From NCBI GenBank assembly GCA_010645155.1, contig JAAGOF010000104.1, positions 2,828,690 through 2,892,689 of the forward strand: 64,000 bases of DNA, given 5' to 3'. This document shows, piece by piece, positions 1 through 61,173 of the stretch. Position 1 is the first letter of the stretch. Each line of letters starts with the position of its first letter. The notes under the pieces were generated by a model that saw nothing but the letters and a program-made list of their open reading frames with translations, ran no database searches and had not been told where the DNA came from. Position numbers and translations under genes: made by a program. The DNA is from Tigriopus japonicus (taxonomy: Eukaryota > Arthropoda > Copepoda > Harpacticoida > Harpacticidae).

Positions 1-3000
1 ACTTTATGATCCTCTATAGTGCTCTCTCCTGGGCAATGGAACCAGTAGTTGGTCCTCATGGAAAGCAACGTGTGCTTAAAACATGATTGAATAGTGAATG
101 TACGAAGTTGGTCCATCCTGGACCTTCTCGAAGATTGGATCCAAGAAAAGCGAGTGTAGTACAGTAGGTAGGACAGGAAACCGAATGACACATCGAATGT
201 GTTTGGGCTGACTATTGGCCAACCTAAGAGGTCTTTATCGGGAAAAGCTAACCCCCCCTTGGAATCGCTCTGGCACAAACTTAGGTTAGAAGGCCGGCGA
301 TTTGGCCTTGGACGGCTAGGTTGTGTCATTAGACGCAAGACCAAGAAAGGTTGCCAACCGTGAAAATCTTTGATCCCGTGTCTCGCATTATTCAAGGTTG
401 AGTTTGCCATGGATAAATTGTATGTAGACAGTTCCTGCCTTTATTTGTTGTCGATGGTCATATGAGCATTTTGAAGGACCCGAAGAATACGTTTCGTAAT
501 AATACAAGTTGAAGGTCGAAAGTCAAGTCTGATTGATTGTGTTTGGTTGTTCTAGCCCAATCAAGACTTGCTTAACTCTCTGCAAGAGACCCTCGGTTTT
601 AATAATTCAATACACTATTGCCTGCATCGAATTCCTGCCCTAACTTGGCCGACTAGCTCTAATTGAACATTTGCCGAAAATCATGGCTCTTCCGTGAAAC
701 GAATCTTGCCAAATCTGTTCAAGTACAAACATACTTTATTCTTGATTCCGGAGGCTCCATTGACAATGGAAACGTTAAAGATCCAACTATTTGCTCTCAG
801 TCCTCTTCTCCTTTGTCGGATGGACCGTATTAAGAGCCCATTCTCGCTCGAAGAGCCGAATCTGTGCCATAAAGTTGTTGTAAAACTCCATGCTCTTTAT
901 CCTCTTTGAGCTCTTCTTGAGACCTTGAAACACTTAATGTGTGGGCCTTACTTTGTGAAACCTTCGAACCACTTTGGCTTGGTTTGGTTTGAATGCCTGG
1001 AACTTACTTGGCTCGCCAGATTTCAGCCAAATTACGAAAGGGTCCAACAGAATGTTGACATACGGCTTCTTTAACATGAGGACAAAGACACCGAACAATT
1101 TATTATGCGACTTGTGGAACCGTTTCATAACATGGTTGGTGTATCTTTTGAAGTATGCAACAAACGAGGAAGGACGAGAAAACCCCTGGCTTGGTCCTTG
1201 ATCACTGATAATTGGGTCTCAATGAATCCTGCTGAACTCTCGATGAGTCCAAGGGGGCCAAAGTGAGCCATAATATGTAGATGAAGGTAGATGAAAAAAA
1301 GGGTATGAAGATATGTACATGAAGTATAACTTCATATATAACTTCAATATAACTTCATGTATATGAAGGATGACTGTCGATGAAAAGACCGTACTCCAGG
1401 CTGAGCATAGTATGTATTAGTTCGTCCCCTTCCTCCTCTTTGATACTTCTGATACAAATGTCTGTATGCCAAATAGTACAGAGTCACACTAGCTTCTACG
1501 CACTATACATAAGGAGAAGCCTACTGTAGTAATGTACTGTAGTTTCTCCTCCTAGCGTTTGTCAGAGAAGCGTTCTCCACATACTGGGAGAGAAGCGGCG
1601 GTCTCGTAACACTCCTCAAGTTCCTTAGTGGACAGTTTGGCAATGGCATGGCGAAATCAAAGTTTTTGAACTTTGCTGCCAGTCTTCGTCCTTCGTCTAG
1701 CTTGGAGGCTTTTCCGTTGTCCCAAGCTGTTCCCCTCTTCCAGTATAGTGTCTGTTTTCTTTCTCGAGAGAAACGTCTCTCCTGCATGGATCATCCGAGA
1801 GTGTGCGTGCGGTCGGTGTTCCTCTCAGCCAAGGAACATGTACCACTAGAATTGGTGGAACGCGTCGTCTTCCATTCGATTATTTCGCTTTTTGGGATCC
1901 TTCGCCCTCATCGTTTGGCCTCTCAGTTTTGATTTGGAAGAGTGTCGTTTCAGTCCAAGAAGGTGAACATGCAAGAAATGTGCAATGAAGTGCAGCGTGG
2001 GTCCACAATGTGATAGTCTTGAATAAAAGGTTTATGGTGCCGCAAAGAGAACTGAAGAAACAAAGAAAGAAGGAAAGGGAACAATGCGATTGATTCCAAG
2101 AGGTTGGTGGGGTCATGGATCAGATCTTGTGGGGGACAACATAACGTTTGATATGGTATTTAAAGAGAGCCTCTGATCCCTGCTCGGATTAATATTTGCT
2201 CATCTTGAATGATCTTTGTTGACATTGAGAGTCTCGAAGTCTGACAATCGGCGAGATTGCCGTTCTTTTGAAGACGAGCTCATCGGGATCTTAATCCCAT
2301 TCTCTCTCAATTGGGATACTGAGGCACATTGATCAGATGAGCAAACTTTAACACTAAATATCAATATTTGAACTTGTCTTTTGTACTACTATATTCATGC
2401 CAAGGACACTGCCAATCTCCAAAGATCGGTTCAATAACTTTTTGGCTGAATAACAGACACTAACTAATTTTTCTACATCATGGGTCGGCAACAGCTTTCG
2501 GTTCAAGGCCCACCAAATGTAACCTTGTATAGTCAGGGACCCTCCAAACAGATCCTGGCACGTTCATGGGCCCATATATCTGCCATCAAATATCAAATAG
2601 TTCAAGGCCCACCAATACAGTACTTTGGATGTTCTGGGGCCCACTGCATTGGAATTTCCCCATTCACAAATGAACAGATACCCTTTTCATTTGGTTCTCA
2701 GGGTTTAATTTCAAACATTTCGAAAGAAATCGAGCACCCTCGTTTAGAGCCAAGGGAAACTTGGCCTTCGAGCAAAATTGGAATTTGACGCATTTCTTAT
2801 AAACTCGAGCCTGCAGCGGTTTTCCATTTGGATGGGCTTTGTTACCCCCAAACTATGCAATGCACTTAAATCGGATTTGAACTTTGAAGTCCATTTATTT
2901 TTGGAAATTGAAATGGAATGAATCCTTGATTAAAGTGGCTTGCTTCCTCCTTGCCAAAGGGAACAGATTACATGAGATATCTGTTTCTCCGGCAAAGCAA

Positions 3001-4351
3001 TACGTACGAATAAAGGCCAATCTGGAAATGAGTTTCCTTTCCTTTCCACATCTGGAATATTGCTCTCTCTTCGCAATATTTGACCTAACGTCATGACAAC
3101 TCTAAGCAATCGAATCGAATTATCTTGTTGTTCAAATTGAATGTTGCACAAATCCTTTTATCAATTGTGTCCAGTTGAAACCTTGATCCGGCCGCTTCAA
3201 GCGGATTAACTCAAAATCGCCGAGCAAACACACGTCAAGATCAGATCTACTGACGGACAAATTGAGCTTTAATGTGACACTCTAATGTCCAAACGAGTCC
3301 TCAATAAGTTCTGATCCGTTCATCCTCCCGTTCAGTCAAGTGTTGTTCCAAGAACTCCTCGAATTCCACCCTATCAAGATCGAGTCCGTGATGATGAGAG
3401 CTCATTAATCAGAGAGGAGCTTTCGTGGTTGACGTGATTTTTTAGGTCGTGGTTGGTGGTTATTATTCAGCCTCGTCATTGGCTGTAATTATTAATGACG
3501 ACGATCTCGTCATAATTCACTCTTCACGGAAACCTCAACGTCAAGAACAATGATGACGAGCGAGAAACGGATCTTTTTACCGCCGTTTCATCCGCCTCAT
3601 CGGAAAAAATTGGCTCGAAACACGGCCAATAAACTGTTTCTAATGAGACAAGTGAAAAGGTGAGGAATATACTGTTGTAATATTCAAGGAGAAAACGGGA
3701 TTTGAAGCCACGAGATCTCCATGGAGCTAGGAATACATAGTTACGTACATGGGAGGGGAAAGACCAAAAAGGCTGGTCTTCCAATGCTTTCCGAGGTTGT
3801 CCAAAGAATGGAGAATGCTCTCACATTCCACAAAGCTAATTTGGGAACAAGGAGAGATCAAAATTAGTTCATCTGAGAATTTAGACCGTTTTTGAGATTG
3901 GTAGAGGAAAAATATCTGTGCTTGATCATGTAGAATGTGCACTGCATGGTTGGAAATTTAGAGACAAATGATGAGGGTCAAAGAGTCAACATTAAGTGAA
4001 AGGAACTCCATCCTCTTCTCAGTAATCATTCTAAGTGGGATTTCTCAAAGGCCTAATTGGAAATTGTATTAGCTCAATCGTTGACCACTGGACATGAGTA
4101 CATTAGCGAAGCCTCTTGCTCGTGGTGAGTATCGGGTCGAGATTTGAGATGGAGGCATTAGGAACAATAATTGGAATATTGTTGAGGGAACAACCGTCGA
4201 GTTTCAGAATATCCAGTTTGTTTCATTCAAAAAACGGAGTTTACAGTTTATTGGCCTGTCCATCTCAGGTTGGATTGGCGATTCTCGGGTCAAACATTTA
4301 ATCGACACGCGAGAGCCCAGGGGTTGCCAACCCTGATCTTTACGATAAATA
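1..4351. other. No gene recognised
   Basis: AT-rich non-coding DNA with only short chance frames. A duplicated gttcaaggcccacca (about 2500 and 2600) is the only other pattern noticed. Confidence 0.6.
1321..1370. repeat. Short tandem/palindromic repeat of tataacttca
   Basis: Three near-copies of tataacttca followed by an inverted tatatgaag in a 50-bp AT-rich stretch. Low-complexity DNA; no element ends visible. Confidence 0.6.
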
Positions 4352-4424
4352 GGCCGCATGTTAACGCAGCTAATTCAAAAAGCAAGAGTACACCAAAATC
4401 AAGTCAGATTAACGTTTGTTGAAT

Positions 4425-4875
4425 CAAGAACCACTGAATTTCCTTGGACTGGGAGGCTAGGAGTGAGAATAATGATTTCCAGTAGGAACAGTTCAGTTAC
4501 GTTCTTCTGCAAATGAGACCTTGCATATGGTGACGAGAATGTGTATTTCAATTTTCAGCTAAATCGAATGTCGGAGTCAAAAGATACGCTCTGTCAAAGC
4601 TCTGTGCAAATCCTACCGAGAAGGTATGAACTAGCCCTTTTCTGGTAATTGTTTTACCACACAGGGCGAATTCATTCATTCTATGCTCTCTTCAGTACAT
4701 AAGTTTGAGAAGGCACAACTTTTCACTCCGCTGTTCGATTGAGCTGGAAATTGAAATACGTCCGTCTACTGAATACAAGCCAGGTCTCGTAGGCAGAACA
4801 ACGCAATTGAATTAATCCTTCTGGAAATCATATTTCTCACCGTTAGCCTCCCACTCCAGTTTTCAGTGCTTCTTG
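4425..4875. mobile_element. Family B MITE-like element, copy 1 (451 bp, 7-bp target duplication)
   Basis: Terminal inverted repeats of about 70 bp begin CAAGAACCACTGA (left) and CAAGAAGCACTGA (right, reverse complement) and continue with GGGAGGCTA and ATGATTTCCAG blocks. GTTGAAT flanks both ends (4418-4424 and 4876-4882). No coding capacity, so non-autonomous. Confidence 0.8.
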
Positions 4876-4888
4876 GTTGAATATAAAA

Positions 4889-5085
4889 GGCCGCATGTTA
4901 ACGCACTTAATTCAATAGCGAGAGTATACCAAAATCAGGTCAAATTAGCATTCGTTGAGTATGTACTCTCCCTAGCTGCTGCGTTTCAAACACAGGAGTT
5001 GCCACGAGTATATACTCAAGGCCGGTTATTCTGACTTGATTTTGGTATGCTCTCGCTTCTGAATTAGGTGCGTTAACATGCGGCC
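4889..5085. mobile_element. Family A MITE-like element, inner copy (197 bp)
   Basis: Ends are GGCCGCATGTTAACGCA and its reverse complement, with inverted similarity extending about 55-60 bp into each side (accaaaatcaggtcaaatta against tgacttgattttggt). Flanks show TATA on both sides in the interrupted outer copy, consistent with insertion at TA. No ORF. Confidence 0.8.
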
Positions 5086-5210
5086 TATACTCACCCCAGC
5101 TCCTGTGTTTCAAACACAACAGCTGTCGAGAGTACATACTCTGGGCACGTCAATCTGACTTGATTTTATGTACTCTCGTTTTTTGAATTAGCTGCGTTAA
5201 CATGCGGCCC

Positions 5211-7899
5211 TAATTACATTGCTCTATCATCCAATGCAATGTAAGAGAAATTCGCTGTTCTCTTTAGCAATCAAATGATTAAATGTAATTTTCTGGAAAA
5301 CTAAATGCCGAAAAAAAATTATTTGACAAAAAATAGTAAGTGATTGACGAAAAGCCAAGTGTTGGCAATGGGATTCTTTAGGTCTAAAAATGTATAATTT
5401 TCAATGTTGTAAACAAGGTTTGGGCGTAATTGTAAATCCACGTTTTCATGGTTTTTGAAAATCCTCCCCTGTTGGTTTTCAAATTTAAAATTTCTTCAAA
5501 ATAACTTTTATTTTTGATCCCTTTCGAACTTGAAATGTCTTACAATAATGACATTAATTTTGCGAGAAAGTCATAATACACAAAAAAAACAATCGAATTT
5601 TGATCTTCCCACGACCACTCTACCTAGCCATTTTAGAGGTTAATTTCATTTGTTCATTTTCGAAGTTTGGTTGAATTGAGGGTGCTTTCTTTCATTTGGA
5701 GTAGAGGACTGAACAAGATTCTTCTCGTCGGACAAAAATATTGAAATTTGGCCACTGAAAATACGCATCTTGTTGAAATCTTATTGGGAAATCTAGGGAT
5801 AATCCTGGTCAAACACACCATTGTTAAAACAATAAATGTAAAAACGAAAAAGCTTTCTTCACGGTGTCGCTATCCTACTCGTATGTTAGGATTTTGTGTT
5901 TTGGTTGGGATTTTTTTTCTTTTTGCGCCAATTCATGAAAAAAGACCAGATTTTTGCAAGTCAATGCCCAGCCATTTGTTTGCTGTTGGTGAACTAAAAT
6001 GTTTTCAAATTCTTTGGATAGTTTATTGTTAAAGTAGCGCCTTTACTTGAAAACGTTTTATGCGTCAGAGGACCAAAAACAGAGCTCATTGTTTTGTCTT
6101 TCAAGATGCTAGCAGCGGCAAAACAAGTAGAAATGAATGGCTTTCCAAAACACACGAGAGTTTCACGTTTCTTTATTGTGCTAGCAATCAATTTTAGATT
6201 TACTTGAATTTTCTAGTTGTTCAGTTAATGCTCAGGATAGTTCCCTAGCTTCGCTTTGAATTTTGGATGGTGGTCTCATTTAGAGTTGAATTCCAGGTCC
6301 CAGGAAACAAGCAGGATAGGGTCCAATCCCAAAAAGAGGATCATCAATGTTATTTTGAAGTTGCAATGAGCTATGTCTTAATTATCTATGTTTTTTTCAA
6401 ATACTCTCGATAATACATTTATTTGGGCAAAATATATTTTCATTTTAAGAATGAACTTTAAATTGTGAAAATAATGTCAGTGTTCTTTTGTAGTCGTTTG
6501 TGATGCGGAGCGACTTCATGTCGGATCCCAAAATTTTCATTTCATGATGTTCCCCAAAAAAGATTCGAAAACTATTGATATGTCAAAATGTATGGGGAAG
6601 AGCCTAGATTCGTTTTTGATGTTCAGCAGAGCTAACACTAATGGTTGGATTGCATGTTAAGGTTAGAAAATGGCGGCAAAAAAAAAGATTTATGCGAACC
6701 TTCACGCGTTGCGATTTAGCCAAGATTTTTTTAAAAGGCCCCCAAAACCGTTTGAAATGCAACTTAAAGATCTTAATTCGGAGAACACTGACGTCCAATC
6801 TTTTATTTGAAAATCTGTACGTCCATTCGAAACCTTGAACTCACCTCTGAGAACATCAAAATGATTTTAAAAGGTTGAATCTTTGAAGTTTAAAAGTGCT
6901 TGTTAACTAACCTCTTTCTCATTATGAGAACTCACTGAAAACTTATTTTCCTGTCATGTTGGCGTTCCACGACTAACTTTATTCCTTGAAATGGCACTAA
7001 TAAGTTCTTCATTTGGTCTTCGTCAATTTTGACATTTTTAGGCCGCATTCGGAAAACCAAGTCAGCCTAGCATGTTAATACGTGATTATTCAGGGACTCC
7101 ACTTGAGTTGCTCTGCTGGCAATAAATTGACTCGACTCTGAGCCATTGTCATGCTTCTGTTGTTCATCATGGAATGCATTAACCAGCTAGTCAACGAACT
7201 AATCATGCTTTTCACTTCATTTCTTTAGTTACGAGAATTTCATTTTCTTACGTACTTATGCGATATTTTTGGTTTCTTCATAAAGAACAGATGAGCAAAT
7301 CTTTCTCTTAAGCTGAGAGCTTCCACAGTAATACAAGAAAGATGAAAAAGGATTTACTTGATTTTGCATTCTACCAAAGCACTTTGAGTTTTTCAACGAG
7401 TATTTTAGGAAGAGGTCAAAACTTAATGGAATCGAAACTGTCCCTGACTGGAAAGCATAATTCCTCTAAAAATGTTTTTCCAGCTTTTGACGCAATTCTG
7501 GTTCTGAAACGAAAAGACTCGTCACTTTGATCCGGACCCAAAAATGTTCTCAAACTCAACAAAATATGAGGGTAAAAAGGGACCCCAAAACGATATACTG
7601 GAGTTTGTAAGGCTGCAGTTGGACACAAATAAATTTCGTTGGTCCTCAGGCCCACCCTCAGACCATTCGTCTGGGTATTATTGCAAAAGTGTTGGTTCCC
7701 AAGGAAATATGACAAAATGTGACCCAAGGAAAATCTCGTTTTATTTTTCTGGGGATTCTCTGTTTTATTCAAGTCATGTCGGACGCAGTCGCGGTTCATG
7801 AATAATCTGGAAAATAGTCCGTCAAAGAATTGGTCGTCATTCTCTAGCCAGTTCCTTGGATGACGTTCGTCCCACCAGAGCCCCATAATTGAAGGCAGT
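5211..7899. other. No gene recognised
   Basis: AT-rich with homopolymer runs; frames up to 156 codons on the - strand (7416-7886) without recognisable domains. Confidence 0.6.
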
Positions 7900-8481
7900 A
7901 TGGGCTCTGTTCTAGATGTTGTTTATTTCGGGGTGGACCGGTCCAATTTCCTGATTATGGGAACAGAAGGGTGTCTCCGAGTGACCAGAGCAACTTTCTG
8001 GTGGGTCACGCTGATCTATGACCGGTTAATTGAGCTAGATTCGCACTACCACCTACAAACACATGATCGTCACCACTGGCATGAGCTATGCAAGTGCACC
8101 CCAATGCCAACTTTTTCTTCCTCAAGCCAGAAAATGTTCCGCATTTCCAAGACCCACCAAGGTCTTTGTGATGGAGCAAAGCTGCTTGATCGAACAACTG
8201 CAAAGACCACTGAAGAAAAAGGCTGTCGTCTATCCTTCAAGACATTCGAAAACTTCCATTGTTCATCATCCACTTCGGAACAAAATAGGCTTCCAATGAA
8301 GTCTGCCGGAAGAAATGGACAGTCACGGGTTTTAAATGAGAACCGAGCTAATCACGAAATGGAATTGAGAACCTCATTTCCCGAGGCCAAGTTTGACATG
8401 CCATCACAAAAGAAAGAAGAAGTACATCGATCGTCACTCATGACTTTCAAGTACTCACGCTTCGTTGGGATAGGTGGATGA
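7900..8481 (+). CDS. Unassigned 193-codon open reading frame upstream of the UCR1 exon
   Basis: ATG 7900 (MGSVLDVVYFGVDRSNFLIM) to TGA 8481 is the longest anonymous frame on the + strand. It lies 300 bases before PDE4 exon 8782 but I see no good donor in the phase needed to join it (two bases left over). No recognisable domain. It could be an N-terminal PDE4 exon, an unrelated exon, or chance. Confidence 0.2.
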   Translation: MGSVLDVVYFGVDRSNFLIMGTEGCLRVTRATFWWVTLIYDRLIELDSHYHLQTHDRHHWHELCKCTPMPTFSSSSQKMFRISKTHQGLCDGAKLLDRTTAKTTEEKGCRLSFKTFENFHCSSSTSEQNRLPMKSAGRNGQSRVLNENRANHEMELRTSFPEAKFDMPSQKKEEVHRSSLMTFKYSRFVGIGG

Positions 8482-8781
8482 TTCCCCTCAGTGAAGGCCC
8501 CGAGTGTAGGGCCCATTAAGGGTCTTGTGGTCTTGGAACGTTCTGCTGTCCTTGAAGGGAATGGAACAACCAACCACGCGTGGCCTGCCCAGAGTGTCTT
8601 GCTCGCTAGATTGGACTCAAAAGAAAAGAAAAATCGCGCAAATGTTTGTGAGCCTTTCCCTGACTCAAAGCTTTCTTCTTATCCATTCTCTCGTGGTTCT
8701 ATTTTTAAGACCAATTAACTTTTTTTTCTTCTACCTCCACAATCAAAATTTAATCCACCCATTCTCTTACTCTTGTTCCAG

Positions 8782-44680
<35,899 letters not shown>

Positions 44681-46137
44681 GCTGTGGCACCACGTGGCTC
44701 AGTGAAACAAGTGTTGTGAAAATGAGCATAAGGAAAAGGGTCAAGAAGACAAATGACCCCCATCAAGTGACTGAGAAAAGCCTGCGTACGCTTCAAGGAA
44801 AATGCATCCCGCATAAAGAAAGCCGAACATGTCGATATCACCGTCGAAGGTGTTGTCCTCCTTGGGGTGACGGATTAATCAAAACCAAATGCAATCACGG
44901 GAAGAAACATCTTGGATGATCTAAGACTGCTGTGATGCTATGAGCACAACCACAACAAAACAAAAAGTGTCATAAAGCCAAAAAGAAAAGGAAAATGAAG
45001 GATTTGGGAAACTAAGCGCTGGTCGCACTGCGAGGTGAAAATCCGAGGGATAATGAGCAAAAAATCCTCTGCTTCGAAAATCAACATTATCATTCATCAT
45101 CAGTTCATCACAAATGCAATTCTGATCAATTACCTAATCTATATTTCAAGTACACAGTACGTAATATCTTCTCTACAATTTATAGCTAACAAATATCCTT
45201 AGTCTCTATGTCAAAAACCAACTAACCAACAACAATTACTATGATTATTATTTCGACTTCAACAACTACAAAAGGAACAACTCATTATCATGAAGAAAAT
45301 ATAGATCTTCATGTGGCCAAAATCAGCTTGCGACTTTGTATCTTTTTTTTCTACAGATTTTTATTTCATTCTGCTTTCACAATTTATTTTAGGTCATTTT
45401 CACTTTTATTAGGATACCTAATATTATGCTCTAAAATATTGGATATATTTAGACATCAATTTATGTATGTAGTGTGTATGTATATATGTGGGCGTTCCTC
45501 TTGACTTGTCATAGAAGTATTTAAAGTTTCTCTCATAGAATCTCCTAAATCATCCATTTTCCAATAATTATCACATTCGTACTGAAAGGAAAACTCAAAG
45601 TAAATGTCACCAAACAAGCTCACATTGAACCCATTAGTGATCAGATTGAAATTATGGCCTGTCTTGGTGATGAGGATGATATGTGGATTGACACTGCTGG
45701 AATTTCTGGTTGGGCAATTTTGGCACAAAAACACATTGAGTTGTTCTTCTTGGCGGAAGACCTGAATTTTCAGTAACGTAAACATTGCCTCCATCACGAG
45801 GTTGGAAGAAGACCATCCATCACCAATCATTAGTCATCGATTTGGGTTGTTGGCCATCATGATTGGTGTTTTAGCTTGTTCAGAGCATATTGTTACTCCA
45901 GATCCTCATTTCATTTCAAGAATTCACTACTTTCACTGTCTTCGGTGTTGCTGCGGATTGATCATTGTAACATCGCCGTTTGTGCCGCGAGTCCAAGATG
46001 GTTCTTCGGAATTTTATTTGTGCTTTCTGTTTCTGTCAGGAGATGGCGCTTGAGTTTGGAGCTTTCTTGCCAAAAGAGACGACAGTTTGCTTTTGTCCTG
46101 GGTTTGATCTGTCAAGATGATTCTCTAAAATCGATTT
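44681..46137. other. Shared 3' intergenic region between convergent PDE4 genes
   Basis: The 1457 bases between the two stop codons hold both 3' UTRs. No convincing coding sequence. I saw no AATAAA on the + strand for PDE4-plus; the - strand has candidates. If either 3' UTR is long the transcripts would overlap. Confidence 0.6.
46013..46018 (-). terminator. Candidate poly(A) signal for PDE4-minus
   Basis: TTTATT on the + strand reads AATAAA on the - strand, 120 bases past the stop. It is a plausible cleavage signal; other TTTATT motifs occur further on (about 45.36 kb). Confidence 0.4.
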
Positions 46138-58316
<12,179 letters not shown>

Positions 58317-59380
58317 CTGAAGACAGCAGGTGAGGACAGATTGGTTTGATTTCAGCGAGCTTTTCGAGTGTTATAGTCTTGCCATTTAGAATGAGGAGGA
58401 AGAGAAGATGGCTAGGGCCTTTTTTTATCTAGATGAAGTGGTATCTCTTTTTTACAACATCATTTCTAGACCTGGATATCTACTTTCATTGACCTTTCGC
58501 TCGTCATTCGACAAGCGGCCACTTGATGTTGGAAGATGAAATCGCCAATGGTCAGAACCCTTTTTTTCAAGATCAATCGCCACAAGGCTCCATTCTCTCA
58601 AAAGCTTCCGCAAAAAATGTACGAAGTGTTTTCTTTCCTCTTTATTCAAATGGCTCTGTCATTTTTACTCGAAAGGAAGCTTTCCAAAGCCTTCTGGCAC
58701 TCTGGACGGTTACTTTCCTACCAATTGCTCATCGTGACAAACCAGGTCTCAATCTCCTGGCACGATTCCTCCATGCTCATTTGCGTTTCTGTGAATGTGG
58801 GAACATGGCAGTGAGCGATCCTGAAACTCTTTTTGTGCTTTCCCTCCGGGAATAATGCAGGGGAAAAAAGTTCCTCTTGAAGTGCTTGTGTCACTCAAAG
58901 TCTTATGACAAAGAGCCACCTCCAATGATTTCAAAGGAAGTAATAAAGTAAAAAAATGCTCAAGGTCACGTTCCTTTCAGCGTTGACTTGACTGCGATCA
59001 CAAGTGTGTGTATGTGAGTGAGTGTATCTCAAGTGTGGCCGTCAAATGTTGGTTGGCTCTTCGATTTACCGTGAGAGTGACTATTGCTGAGAGAGCGCCA
59101 GATAGCGAGTCAACCAACTCCTCAACGACGTTCCATAGACCTTCATCCCTCCCCCCTCATGTTCAATCAAGGCCCAATCAAGGTTTGTCGACTCTCGATT
59201 TTCGGGCTAGCTCGCTGAAATCAAAGCTGTGCTCAAGAGACGAGACGAAATGATCAAGAGGGAACAAGGGCACTAAAAAGAAGGAAGGCTCCCGAAATCC
59301 TATTGGGATTGCAATTTCTTTTGTGGGGGAAAAAGGTCCTTTCTTGGACAAATACAAATTTACGAGACCTCACTGTCGGT

Positions 59381-59722
59381 CTAATGAGCAGCAGCAACTG
59401 AATCGAACGGCGTGCGTGTGTGCATGGCTCTTTCCTTGGAGGTCTTGAGTTCCCCATCCTGGTTGGTGCATATCTCGTCCTCGTCCACCAGAAAGTCGTC
59501 CTCATCGTCAAGTTCCAGTGTGGCCACACGTTCGATGATACATTTAGGAACCGTATGACCGTCTTTGGTTAGTTTTCCCCGTTTGGTCGGGGGGTCCTTC
59601 TTGACTCGGCGAAATAGCGACCACCAAAGGCGTTTGCCCGCTCCTCGTTTGGAACTTGCACCAACTTTAGAGGTCAACTCGGCGGTGGACGAGTCTCTTG
59701 AATGCCAGTTGACCGAAGTTCC
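59381..59722 (-). CDS. Possible terminal exon, unknown protein with acidic stretch
   Basis: On the - strand an acceptor-like ccgactcag precedes 59722, and an open frame of 113 codons ends at TAG 59383-59381. The N-terminal part is basic (KRGAGKRLWWSLFRRVKKDP) and is followed by an acidic run (LELDDEDDFLVDEDE) and TSKERAMHTRTPFDSVAAAH. GC content is higher than in flanking introns. I recognise no family. It lies upstream of PDE4-minus on the same strand, so it is either the end of a separate gene or part of an alternative 5' exon; no strong donor is visible within it. Confidence 0.4.
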   Translation of the reverse strand, partial: GTSVNWHSRDSSTAELTSKVGASSKRGAGKRLWWSLFRRVKKDPPTKRGKLTKDGHTVPKCIIERVATLELDDEDDFLVDEDEICTNQDGELKTSKERAMHTRTPFDSVAAAH

Positions 59723-60461
59723 CTGAGTCGGTTGACAGCTAAAGTGACAACAGGTGACACTGTTGTCTTGGGAATCGCGTTTGACTATGGCGAATTCGAG
59801 ACGTCATTTATCAAGATGGTTCACTCTGGGGATCAGGAGGGGTCTCTTCTCAGAAGCGGAAGCAGTTTTGACAAGGCCCTCTTTGAGGATGCATTGATGC
59901 ACTTTTTGTTCCACCATTTCCCTCCCTCTTTCAAGTTGGCAAATAATGGACCACATGAAGTAATGAACTGGCCGAGGAGAGCCCTTGCTTTTGTATATCC
60001 CTCTCAAAGACTAGTATTTCGCACATGATGCAAGGTGTCCTTGTGCTAGAGTGAGAAAGAAACCTCCATATATTGAACACTGAGTTTGGAGGAAGGTGAC
60101 AATTTGTCATAATTTTGGACCAACAAACTTTGCCAGGAAATTTGGTCCTGACGTCACCAAGTTCGTTTATACATAGGCTGTCAAGTCTCGGGTCTCCAAA
60201 GGTTCCCGAAAGAGGACCCAATAGAGAAGTTAATCTGCCAGAACAGCTTTGATGAGAGACTCTTCGAGGGAACGAAAGGAACCAAATGAGGAGCCAAGAA
60301 AAAAGTGAAAATTGAACTATTCGAAGGCTCATGACCTTGAATGAAAGAAGGCTCACGAAAGTTGCCATAGGCTCTCAAAAAGTCAAAATCTGATCCCTTT
60401 GCTGGATCTTTTAGATGACATGAGATATTTCTTAATGCACAAGTGAAACGAAAACAACAAG

Positions 60462-60645
60462 TGTTGCTTGCACCGATGACGACGAATCTCGGGACCTCGC
60501 AATATCGGTAAAAGACGTTGCTGAGGGTGTTGGTGTATCATTGTCGCTCCTGCATTCCTTGCACAAACAGGGCTCCCACAGCACTTGCATGTACAGCTCA
60601 CAGAATTCCATTAGTGGACAAGGAGAGCTGAGTCTCACTTTTTCT
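60462..60645 (-). other. Open frame with coding-like composition, unassigned
   Basis: On the - strand a frame reads KVRLSSPCPLMEFCELYMQV, then LWEPCLCKECRSDNDTPTPS and FTDIARSRDSSSSV, with several Cys residues. It sits between the unassigned frames at 61.2 kb and 59.4 kb and could be a middle exon of the same gene. Possible borders are an acceptor-like actcag and a donor-like gtgcaa, both weak. No family recognised; approximate coordinates. Confidence 0.2.
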
Positions 60646-61173
60646 GTCAAGGTGAACCTTGTTATTTGATTTGTATCAAGGCTGCACTTTACCAACATCA
60701 AGACTCATTTCTCATCTCCTTCGTATCCTTAAGGTTTGGCAATCTGATCGTTACTTTTACTTTGAGTGTTGTTACTTGGTGAAGTTTTGTAACGAGTTAT
60801 TGACGGAAAAGGCAAGACATTCCATCTCTCATCCATGCCGTCATCATACCGTTCGGGTATGTGAGATCAAATTTCTCCTTGAAGCAAAGAAGTTAGACAG
60901 GAGGCGAACCAGGGACCTTCGTATTTAGGGAACTAAATTTCGCTCTTTTTTCAAATTACTTCAGCCGACAAAGCGCCTCGGGGGTTTAGATTAGCAGCAA
61001 ATTGATATTGCCTTTCTCCATTGACGTCACTCCGACCATTTCTATGGTGGGAACGATATTATACCACACCTGTTTCAGGCTTTGTTTGCGAAACTTGCGT
61101 ATCATGTGCGGATTTCTTAAGCAGACCTTTCTTTCTTTCTCTCTCTTAACCCTCCTCGTACGACCTTTGTTCC

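Larger units (their letters stand above)
4352..5210. mobile_element. Nested cluster of inverted-repeat elements (families A and B)
   Basis: The outer family A copy has its left end at 4352-4424 and its right half at 5086-5210. Both carry GGCCGCATGTTAACGCAGCT termini in opposite orientation. Inside it lie a family B element (4425-4875) and a complete second family A element (4889-5085). Outer flanks are TA on both sides. Order of events: outer A, then B and inner A into it. Confidence 0.8.

Noticed and set aside
1321..1370. Resemblance of ataacttcatata repeats to a loxP-like recombination site
   Set aside because: The match is to AT-rich half-site text only; spacing and arm symmetry are wrong and the context is a eukaryotic simple repeat.
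7416..7886. 156-codon - strand open frame
   Set aside because: No Met-plus-domain structure, no splice signals of note and composition like the surrounding AT-rich DNA.
8525..8781. Upstream extension of the UCR1 exon in the same open frame
   Set aside because: The stretch before 8782 is a pyrimidine-rich intron end with a consensus acceptor, and known PDE4 proteins start this exon at FDVENG.
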